This document shows, one piece after another, positions 14,801 through 26,800 of a stretch of 64,000 bases of DNA. The first letter of the stretch is position 1; the number at the start of each line of letters is the position of its first letter. The stretch is taken from assembly GCF_964340395.1 (NCBI RefSeq), contig NC_135552.1, forward strand, positions 6,450,494 through 6,514,493. The letters are read 5' to 3'. Under the pieces are notes generated by a model. The model saw only the letters and a list, made by a program, of their open reading frames with translations, did no database searches and was not told the DNA's origin. Source of the DNA: Glandiceps talaboti. Its lineage: Eukaryota; Hemichordata; Enteropneusta; Spengelidae. The translations under genes and the position numbers were made by a program.

Positions 14801-17800
14801 TACCCAATCCTCATACATATGGCCACTTGAAGACCAATAATGACTGAAATGAAGCATACCCAGAGATCTCTTCACAATGATTAATGTTTAATCTAACTCT
14901 TTAGGTCACCTGATGATGATGATGATGATGGAAAGGCTAGTGCTAAGATGCTGGTTGGAGACAACTCCTTCCATGGCAACGATATATACTCCTATGCTAC
15001 ATGTATGAAGTATGAATGGGATCAGCTGGAGGAAGAAGGACAGGTACCTGATCTCAGTATCCTGGAAAAGACATGGCCAACTGATATTCCAGAAAAATCA
15101 GATTTCACAAAGGATAAGTGGACTAAGAACAATGTAGATAGGAAGGACTTTAAGTTGAATGACAACAAAACAACACCAGATAAAATTAAGAAGGAAGTGG
15201 AAATTTTGAAGGAAGACCCTGGGCAAGACCAACCATCAAAAACTGAAGAGATACTCTTTGACCCCAAACAGCCTAGCAGTGCTCCGTACTCACACGCATC
15301 CTATGAGAAAGGGCCTGTTGCATGTAGAAGTGGACTTTCAGAATTCCTAGACAACCGAATAACTTACAAAGAAAAAATACACCTTAAAGAGAAGTTATTT
15401 GGTGTGCAAGGGAAACCAGGCCCCATGGAAGACTATGGCCAGATTGGTTCTTCCACAGGAAGGATAGCTTTTCCTGAAATGAATGACACTTCCAGAAGAT
15501 CCATTTTGTCAATTGGTACATCCGAGCCATCGATGAAAGATATGGAGAATGAAGTAAACATGACGTCATCTCATGGTGATGGCAATGAAGCACACAATCG
15601 AATGGACAGTAACATCTCAGAAGATCCAGCATACATTAGGCACCAATTGCAAGAAAGGAAGGAGCGACTGTATCGTACAGTGTGTATACCAGAGAAGGCA
15701 ACAACAGATGTTGAAGAGGTCGAGAAGGGGCAAGCTGAGATAGAAATGGAAGAGAGAGATGTGAAAAACAGCCAGGAAGATGAAAAGATGCAGAAAAATA
15801 CTCCTAGAAGTAACGATGGTGACATCGGTGACATCATCAATACAGAAATCTCAGAGAATGCAGAGAATGAGTTGCCTGACAACGACAAAGCCTCCTTTGA
15901 CAACAAAAATGGTATAGAAGATCAGCTTGAGAAAATCCTAGAAGAGGAAGTCATGGAGAAGGAAAAGAAAGATAGTGATGACTCTGACAAGGATAAAGAT
16001 GATAATGAGAAGTCCCGAGATGAAGAAACAGAGAAAACAGATGGACAGACGGAAACAGAACTGATATGTGAAAACAACAACTTGAAGAAAGAAATCTACG
16101 GATGTTGGAAAGGCATCCAACAGGAGGCACTTGAGTTGGAAAAGCTTATGCTGTGCATCTTAGGGCAGAAAGGGGAGAATCTGGTAAACTTTCTCCATTA
16201 TGAATTGCCTGGATATATAGAACAATTTGGGAATGCAGCCACCAAAGAGGAAAAAACTACTCAGTTTGAAGTGATGATCAGAAATTTCCAGAATAAAGCA
16301 TCTGAGATTATGGTGACTAAGAAAGAAGATATCCTTAAACTAGAAGAAGAAGCAGAAATTGAAAAAGCCATGCTGGAAACAGAAAAAGATGCATTCATCT
16401 GTAAAAATGAAGACGAGAATAAAGATAACAAAATTGGTTAGTATCTGTATTTATATATTTCTGTTTGTTTGTTTGTTTGTTTGTTTGTTTGTTTGTTTGT
16501 TTGTTTCAGAGAACTTTTCCATTTACTGGTGTTTGTATACATGTAGTTTGTAAATTATAGCAAACTTAATTTTAAAAACACACTTATATCCACTATATTT
16601 GAAAAAATTTAAAATTATAAACTTAAAGTTAAATTGAAAACTCAAGAAATGGAAAAGATTATAACTCACATACATGAATGAACAGTATCTTTTAATTATA
16701 CATCATGGAATTAATTATAAGGAACAATATTCACATTGTGATGAAAATTAAAACACATTTTTTACAAATTGGTCTGACTTCTCATAACGGCAACATTTGT
16801 AATTGCCATTGCATAATGTTGACCAATCCTTAATATTTGAAAAATAATTGATGATGGAAAGTGGAAATTATTTTATGAATTATTTACAAATAGAAATTTA
16901 TGATCAACAATAAACATTACAGTGAGTTGCTTAATTACAATGTTCAGACTTCAAATGTGAGTTTCAACTCTTAGGGCGGCATAAGTTGTAAAACTGATAA
17001 ACTTGATTTTGGACCCCAGTCACTATTGTACTTTTCTCATTGCCAACATAAATCACAGGCCAAAATCATCTAATATTAGCATAGCCTCCATTTGTTCCAA
17101 TCATTTAGCGATAACCCTGCTTTGACCATGTAAACTGTCCCCAGAGAACCTAGACACATGTGTACATGAAGATATCTGTCATTTCTTTATAGAATAATAA
17201 TTTCTTCATAAATGATTTTGAAATCCTTCAGTGTCAAAGAAAAGACATCGCCGAAAGAGAAAAAATGGAAAGGACAAAACCTCTGAAGTGGATTCAGAGA
17301 TTGAAAACAGTCAGAAACCTGCTCAAGTAAAGTGAGTACCATTTATGTCGTAAATTTATACAACCCATAACACCAAAGTAAAGCATTTTGTTTTATGTAC
17401 CACAATCCTTTATAGCATCCATATCAAGTGTAAAAGTATACTGTTTCACTTGCTCATTAGAAAGGCCACATTCTAGGCTTGTAATTAAACAATTGAAACA
17501 GTTACTTTTACACTGGATTATTTGATATGGATGCTATTAAATGAGTATAGCACATAGAGAAAGTGCTTCACTTCAGTGTTGCTCATTGTAATGTGAATGC
17601 TATAATTTAAACAAGTGTAGCAAATAGAGGAGTGCTTTACTTCAGTGTTACTCATAAAGGAGTGTAGTGCATAAAAGTGCTTTACTTCAATGTTACTCAT
17701 TGTATTTTCAGTGAGTATGGATTACCAATGAACACAAAAACGTTATTTTGATAATGATGGAAACAAACTTTTGTCTGAGTTTGAGTTCTTTCAATTTCAG

Positions 17801-20800
17801 TTCCTTATGCATTATATATGGATGAATAGCAAAACGATGTATCTAACAGTAATTGTTGTCATTTCAGCAGCAAAAGCAAAAAGAAACTGAAGAAGCAAGG
17901 GAAGAAAAGACGGCGATGTCGTTTCCTACATAAGGGACGTGGAAAGTCAGGAAGACAAGCTGCTAAGATTAACAGAGGAAGTAGTAAAAGTGCTTCTCAA
18001 CCTCAGACTGGAAGTGGTACAGCTAAGCAGGTATGTACTTTATACAACACAGACATTTATAACGTTAAAAATTGACAGCTTAAGTTGTATATCAGGAAGG
18101 TCTTGATTAGTCCAACACAGTGATACATGTATCTGGACCATGTGCAAGTTAAGTATTTACAGTTACATGAAGCATTGCAAGAGACTAGAAAAAACATAAT
18201 TTTTTCACTGGTACAGTATTGTAGTCCCACATTCACAGACTATCAGTTCTTGTCATGGAGATACCATAATTTGCAGCTGGTAGCCTGCTAACACTACAGC
18301 TGATTGTACTACTATTTAGAAAACAAATTATTTCTGGACAGGAAATTATTTTAATATCACACACACTTCCAATCGAGAGTCCTCTATTTTATGTTCAGGA
18401 ATATGGGACAACTGATCACCATCCTTGGGTTGTGATTTCTGAAAGTGTCCACTTGGACCACCAAAGAAAAACAAGTTAATTTTGAACCCTGTGGTAGCAA
18501 GCTCTGTCATTCTGTAATACCATAACTACTTATCAGTGTAATCTAGAGTTTTCTACCAATATATAAGATTTTAGTTTCAACAGAAATGTGTCAGTTTGTT
18601 TCTGTCTTTCTCATTCACTTTGTTTGTCCAAGCGATTGAAACATACATACATGAAATGCAAATAATTTAATTTCTCCACCTGTTGGATATTTGTTGAAAT
18701 TAGTATCACAGGTATTGGGAGAAAAGACGTCTAAGATACCCTTTTGTGTTGTATAAATAATGTCCCTGTTTATTATGATGTATACCTTCATTGATGTCTT
18801 TATCTCTCTGCTTTACAGGGTGCATGTCAGTCACAGAATGGAAGTACACACAGGGGAAGTTGCAGTGCAAGTGGTAACGATGAGGATGATGGTGATGGAG
18901 ATAAAGAACAGCGAAAGAGACCAGACAAGAAAAATGAACCAGATGATAAAATGGATGGAGGAGATAGTGAAGAAAATGCCGATGAAGGGGCTGAACAATC
19001 GTCAATGCCTATGGTAGGACATAGTGTTATACCTAGTGTACATGATACATCTAGTCCCACCCTAAATTCTTGTGACATGACAATTGTGTCATACATACAT
19101 GACACACATCTTAAAGTCGTCTCCACCTCGTCATTCACCTCCACCTATTATAGTGCAGTTTTCATTCTAATGTGTTATGAACATTTTATATGTATCTATA
19201 GTTATTTTGGGAATTTTTCAAATTATCAAACACCTATACACTGAACTGTCCTGACATCAGTGTCACCCCAACCCTTCCTGGCATACCATTAAATTCTGTC
19301 ACCTCGGTAGCTGGAACACAAACATCGTAAATGATAAGTTTAATTTTTAGCTCCGCTGTCAGCGAAAGCTGAAAGCGTAGCTTTAGGTATAGGTGGGTAT
19401 TGAGGTATAGAGAGTAGAGTGAATCATAGGTGTCCGTCAAACTTTTATATTTTTACTATCTACTCCATAAGTGACAGTCGGAATTCTTCGATATTTGGTG
19501 TGCATGTTCCCTGGGGGGAGGCTATTCAGATTTGTTCATGCCAAGTTGATCTGTGCCATTTTCAATTTTTTATGATTTTTTTTCATAAAATGTCATTTTC
19601 ATCAACTCCTTGAAAACCTCTTATTAGATTGCTTTGATATCTGGCGTGTTGATGCGCAGGGGGTAGCTTACTCAGATTTGTTAATTTCAAGTCAGCACAT
19701 CCTCATTTTTATTTTTTATGATTTTTTTTTTGTAATTTGAAAAAAAAATGAATATGTTAATGAGCATAATGACCGACGCCATATTGGAAATCAGTCGACG
19801 AGACTTTAAGTAAACTGCCACTTTTCAAAAGACACTATTGACGTCAAACAAGCAATGTAATATGTGCTATAGTCATAATTCTACGCATTGGGCGCCCAAA
19901 TGACAAGCGTTTGTTCGAAACAGGGTTGTAAACTTCAAATCCAATTCAGCACCCTTCTACATTATCAGCCAATCCGCAACATCCTCATTTGCATACTCTA
20001 TCCTGATTCGACCAGAAGCTGAAGGTGACCTCATTCGACCGAGCGATTTTCCACAGCAAGTATCTTGAGTATCAACACGGGACGTTCTTAGTACTCACTA
20101 AAATCACACTTCAGACCCACTATAAAAGTGTGATGTTTTCAGATAACATGTAACTTGTGGTTAATTCTATATTGTCGTGCAATTTGGAATGACAGTGAAC
20201 CAGAATTCAGACAACTTGCGTAAGGAAGGGCATGCCAGGCATGCGGTTGAAGTTTAAATATGGCCGACAGTTCACATGTAAAGTTAAACGACATGAACGT
20301 GTCTTGCCTTTCCAAAATGCAAATATTTGGCAAGTAAAATAATTAAAATAATTACAACTTTAATTTGGCTTCAGACTTTGCATTATGTTTTGCGTATCTT
20401 TCCCCGTTTTACATGTAAATCCGAAAAGGTTCTCTCTCATCATGTCATCAGTGTCAGTGATCATACCGCGCGGGGTAGTCCTCGGGTGCACGAGTCTGTA
20501 TTACTGACTTGACTCTAAACACCGGAGGGGGAGGGACAATTGTCAGAATCGAGTCCCGAATTCCTCCGTATGCAAGCAGGACTACGTGCGGGGCTGCTTT
20601 GAGTACGAGCGAAGTGAGGCATGTTGAGGTATTTTGTTGAGAATTATAAATATTGCGAAATGTCAAGTACAAGGTTTAAATACAATGGAATGATGAAAAA
20701 AATGGCAGAGTCTGCTGACAGGCGCCGGTCACAAAAAACACTGTGAATTAAAATATCAGACGATGTACATGTACATGTATGTATTAATCGCCGACAATCC

Positions 20801-23800
20801 ACCCGTATGCACGAGGGACTAACCCGGAAGCAAGTCGTTGTCAGCCATACGTTACAGCCATCGTCCGAGAAATCGCTGCGTTCAGAGTGTCATTATTCAC
20901 AGAATTGTTGTTTTCGAGTGAAAACCCGTCTTGAATTGTATAACTCTAACAAATGAAGACATGTCAAGTTATATTTTGAAAGTTGTATCGCTAGTTTGAG
21001 ACGATTTTCTCACGTACTATAGTACTATCGAGGCTTACTTGGAAGTAGTAGGACCTTCCAGTTCATCGGGAAGTTTAGCCAGTCCGATAATTCTTTCTGG
21101 TTTAGTTTACAACACTTTTGATCACGCAGATTTTGTTGTTGTGATGAAAAGAAATTAAAAAAAGACCATTTCAACCATTTCGTTGTGTTTTCTTTGTGAA
21201 AGGTAACCGAACATGAACGAGTGTTACCACTGTAACGTATGGCTGAGAATGACTCTTCCGGGTACTTGAGATTGTCGCCGTACGGAAACTAAGATGGCGA
21301 TTAATACATTTCTTCCCTATATATATCTACCACAACTAGAACAAGTTGAATGTTGTTGACTTTGTAAATTTGTTAGAAAATTGAAATTCAAATTGCCTCA
21401 AAATTATTTTAGATCCCTAGTTTATTTCATTCTTCATTAAAATTTTCCAGGGTTACAGCTGTAAGACACTGGAATTACTTATAGCCAACCTCAAAATCCT
21501 CTTTTTTTCTTTTTCTTGTGTGCATTTCCCAGTCATTTTTTTCTGAGATTTTGTGCAATTTTTCATAACAGTAGATTTTTGTTATAAAATGGTGACTATG
21601 GTATAAAAGTACAATACATTACCAACTTCTGTGTAAAATGTGTTTTATAGTGAGACATCATATGAAACCACTAACCACTTTATTGCATCGCTAAAACAAA
21701 ACTGCATAGTGACTCGAAGAGCTGAAGACCTGAACCACTTCTACATGTCACCAAAATAAAAAATTAAATTAAAAAAAAAACAGCGGAGCTATTCTGACCG
21801 ATAGGTCGCTTGTTTTATTTTGTTAACCTCCATTGTAGTTCAGACTTCTTGAAAAATCCCACTCAGATTCAAAGCTAATCAAATATTCTAGATGTTTTGT
21901 TCTGAACGTCTATTGAATGGATGTAATTTCTTGTATGTTTCAGCAGGCTTGTAGGAGAAAAGTTGCAAAGACTGCAGTCTTACCAAACACAGTGTGCAGT
22001 ATTGGATCAAGTAAACAGCCATACAGTTCTCTGGTAAGCAGTGATATCTCATATTACAGTGTTGTAGAATTCAGTGTTTTTTCCGTACTTGAATAAATAT
22101 TTTGAAGGTCATGAGAACATGTGATGATGACTTTTAATAAAGTTCACTAGACTATTTGCTATTTTCCTAATAAGGTAATAATTTTACCATATATAGTACC
22201 ACTGTTTCCCAGAAGTAGTTCTTTTGCGGCCCATGACATTTTCCAAATAAGGTAGTAATTTTGCCATATATGGTATTACTGCTTCCTAGAATCAGTAATT
22301 TTGCAGCCAGGGCCATTTTCCAAATAAGGTAGTAACTTTGCCATATATGGTATCACTACTTCCTAGTACTACTACTCATTAATACCATATGAAATGTTTT
22401 CTTCCCCTAATATGGTGTTGGTGCCTTCAATTTTGTAGAAAAACTTTGAAAGGGATTGATTTCATATTTCATAAACTCGGCCTTTGTCTTACTGTTGAAC
22501 AGAAAAGAATTGTTTTTATTGCTACAGCTACTACTTTTGAGAAAACTTACTCAAGGAACCGTTTCTCTTCAATTTTTTTTAGCCAAGCACCCCAATGTTA
22601 GCTCATAATGAGCAAAACTCCAGTTTGATGACCTTTGACCTAAAGCAGACATTCCACTGGTCCAGTAACAGCCTGTGGTTGTTGTGTGAATGTGAACTCT
22701 GTGTGTTTGCCAAAGTCAAGCTGAAGCATATTGTGACCTGTCAATTAAGAATGTCAACTCTGTGTGGACATTGTAACCAAGTATCAATCTCCTTCCAAGC
22801 TGTCATCAAGCATTGTGGTGATGAAGGTGATTGCAAACAGTGTCTTATACCTTTCTGTGACCAACTGAAGCCAGTCCTTCCACAGACCCATGCTGGTGAG
22901 TAATCCTTTTGTTAAAGGCCCATGGTTCAATCCCAGGTTTTGACAAGTCAAACATTATCTTATTAATGGCGCCATCAGGTTTAGGTAGGATTATTCTTTT
23001 GTTTTAAGACAAACTTTTTCAGTACCTTTGTAACACCTGCCAGTGAGTAATATCTAGTTAAAGGCCCATGGTTCAGTCCCAGATTCTCACAGGTGAAACA
23101 CATAAATCATCACCTGTTACTGTACTAACAGAAATATCTCTTTGATCGTTGATATGATAACATAAAAATGTAATGCCATTAGTCAGATAATTTCTGTGCA
23201 CAGTACATCCGTATTACAGTACACATCATAATCTACATTTGTTTAACTTGAGTTATTAGAAGTGATATTTGTATTTACTTATATCCTATATTTCAAGAAA
23301 ACTTAAAATGTCATAGAAAAATATTTTATTAAGTTTATGGTAATAAGTCTTTAGTTGAACGGATGGAACTCATAAGTTGTAAAGTAAGTACAGGAAGACA
23401 TATACTGATTGGTGATGTTGTTTGGTTCAGCTTCATATTGAGTCTGTTCCAATGGTTTTTATCTGTGTAGAAAACACTATATGGATGAGATGTCTTCTGA
23501 GGTGTGTCAGCGAGTACATCAAGTCATTGTTTGGAGCACACAGCATCAATCCACCAGGTAGACAGATGATGGCTAACCGCATATTAACACAGAACCCAGG
23601 AGTTCCTGGCGAGATACAAAGTATGCCATTTTATGGCACCCTAGATGAGCCACCACCGTGTGCACCCAGTAGAGGTGTCCCCATGTTAATGGTAGGTGGT
23701 AGACCAGGCTTGCACAGTCGTCAACCAGGTACCCAACATGGCTTTGAGGTTTATGTTAGACGCACAACACAATCACCATCAGTTTCCAGAGACGTTCCCC

Positions 23801-26800
23801 ATTTAGAATCAATGGCAAACTCCACTGCACAGTTTCAAGTTGGTGGTGGGCCCTTTGCTTCCTTGCCACCAACGACAAGCCATCGACACCTGCAAGGTTT
23901 GAGAAGAGATCAGTGGCCACCAGCCCAAAGCTTCAACTCAAACACCAATGGTGTTGATAGTACAGACTGCGTCATTGATGGCGATGATACAACCACTACC
24001 AACTCAACAAACCAAGATGGTTGCCAAGACATCATGGCCAGAGGAGCCGCTGCATCCAGTCAACCATCTCCACCGAGAAGACACTCTCGTGTACAGCCAC
24101 ATCCACAGCAGTCACCACAGGAAGCGTTTCTACATGACCGAGTAGGTACGACTGGACAACGACTTGCACCACTGGAAGAAATCGAAGAAGAGTTAGCTGC
24201 TGATGGCATTGTGAGAGGTACAGCTGCCAATGAGGTAGTACCTGCTGTACAACATACAGTGGAACAACAGGCAGGGACACCATCAAGCCAACTCACAAGT
24301 ATACAGTTGATTGGTACGGTCAACCAGATGCCGAGTTTTATCGTCAAACATGTGAGAGTACTGTCTCAACACTGGAAAGAACTTGCTAGAAGAGTACAAG
24401 GGGGTAAAATACTGGATAATACAGAAGAAGGCATTCTTACACACCCAGTAAGTATTTGTTGAACAAAATAAAGTAACTACTTTAAATATCTTTGAAACAC
24501 ATTTTTCCGTCATATCTGTCATCAGTAAAGTTAAAATGAGTCTATTTACTGTAATTAGTATTTACAGTAGTTATGGGGAACATAGGTTTTGTCACAGCTG
24601 TACTTTTGTAACTTGGGAACCCAGAAAAGTCATTTTCACCATTCCTTCATCGTGCAAACATGCCCAAACAATGATGAGATTAAAGAGATTATGAAATGTT
24701 TTTATTTGCAGGGTCTGCGCTGTGTCAACTCCCACTACACAGTCAATGAGCATTGGTCCATGCATAATGTGGTTGGAACTGGCAAGTATGGAAACTGTCG
24801 TATTGTGAGTGACAATACCACTCACTTCATATGCGCTGTCAAAGAGGTAAGTCACTGCCAGTTAGTTATCTCTACATGTTCATTGTATGTTTTTGTGAGG
24901 GGGGGGGGGCATGATTTTGGCCTCCTTCATGCAAAATTAAGGTGGCATTTCAGTGTATTATAGGGTGGGGGGACAAATAAGGTGTGAATAATTCTTGAAA
25001 TAAAAAGTCTGAATGTTGAAATAGATCTAAAATGTGTGTGGGGTTTGCACTGTGGGTGACGTACGCACTGTCAAGCAAGATGTAGCACAATTCCCACTCC
25101 TACCCTTACCCCCACCCCCACCCCTGTAGATTCAATCTTGGAAGTTACAGTCTTTCCTATGTTCTTCCCTATCTTATTCTGTACAGTGTACATTGTATAA
25201 ATGTAATGTTCATACCTTGTCAATAATGTGACAACTTTGTCTTCTATTCCATCATAGAGCCATCTAAGAGATTTTGTCAACAATTCAGATGAAGCAATAA
25301 TCTGGTGTAAGCTGGCCCATCCTAACATACCAAAACTGTATGGTATTCTACGCATAGGAGATAAAGTGTACTACTTCATGGAGTACATCAGAGGTATTGA
25401 TAAATTCTGTGACTACAAATCAACATTATACAATGTACACGCCAATGCATACAACAGTGGAAACTAAGCTACTGTGACTACACATCAACATTATACAGTG
25501 TACAATCCAACACATTGGTAATACTAACTGACCTGTGTTTCTGCTTTGTTTGGGTTTGAAATAGTTCAGTATTATTCATTTTAAATTGTAATTGTCCAAA
25601 TGTACAATTGTGCAAGGTCCCTTAACATCTTGTGCATGTAGAAAAAACTTGTTCCATAAGGCCTATAAAAAAAAATTGTTTGGTTCCAGAAATACCTGAC
25701 CCCACTACTTTTTCACTGGAAACCCTAAACTTTTTTTTACATATTCAAGAAAAAAATAATAAAATTGCAAAAATCATGAAATCTCGAAAGAAATAGTGGA
25801 TGCGGAAACTGACATCAACAATAAAAAGACACACTAAAACTATTCTTCCAATCTGTAATGGCTGTACATCTGATGAGAAGAAATCAATAACACAAAGACC
25901 ATATAGAAAACAACAGAAAACATATCTACCTGAACTAGACACTCACACTTAAAAAAAAATAAAATAAGATAAAATAAAAAATCTACCTACCCACCTATTC
26001 TAAAGTTGAGTGTAATCGGAACCACACAATTTTTTTATTAGGCCCAATTAAAAGCCATCATTTTCGTGATGAAGGACTTCTTGAGATAAAAAATCAAACT
26101 GTTCTATTTCTGTTTTTTACTAGGATGTAACATCAGACAAGTATTAGAAAATCCAGAAAATAACTTGCCTACCATTCCAGAAGATGTTGCTAATCACTGG
26201 GCCTACCAAGTTATGGGTGCCCTACTTTACCTACACAAGAAACGAGTTGTTCATGGCGACATCAAAGGTAAGTATTATATAGTTCAGTAAAACTTTCTTA
26301 TTTTGAAATCAATTAACTTATAACCTCTGAGGTATACAGATTTGGAGGTAGGGTTATTTGTAGCCCCCCCCCCCCCCCCCCCCCCCACATAGTCACTTTT
26401 GTGCTGTTGACTTCTTATGATCCACTATACCACAGATGTTGAGTTTTAAAAAGAGAGACCCGCTAGTATAAGCCAGATTTAAAATCGTTGATTGTAGTCA
26501 TCCACCATATTATAGATCATTGATTAGAATTGGAGGTGGGGGGGGGGGGGGTTAAACTCCAAATATTAACCAACATCCACCATATTACAAGTAGCAGATT
26601 TCAGAAAGAGGCGGAGTTATGCCAATTCTAACTGTAACAATAGTGAGTTTGTGTGTAGCTGACTTCTTGTGATGCACTATATATACTGTACACAGTCACT
26701 ACTACTAGTAGCTGATAGGTAAAGGGACAATTCAACCCTCAAATGTAAATATGTGTATGACTCATTATCTGTATACTAAATTGTACTTGTTTTTCTGTGT

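Noticed and set aside
15022-16120. Several minus-strand ORFs opposite NIK-like exon 2
   Set aside because: Shadow frames of a long coding exon; Ser/Phe/Leu-rich as expected from the complement of Glu/Lys codons.
22925-22945. GGTTCAATCCCAGG resembling a tRNA B box
   Set aside because: No A box at the proper distance and no cloverleaf; it is part of a short local duplication.
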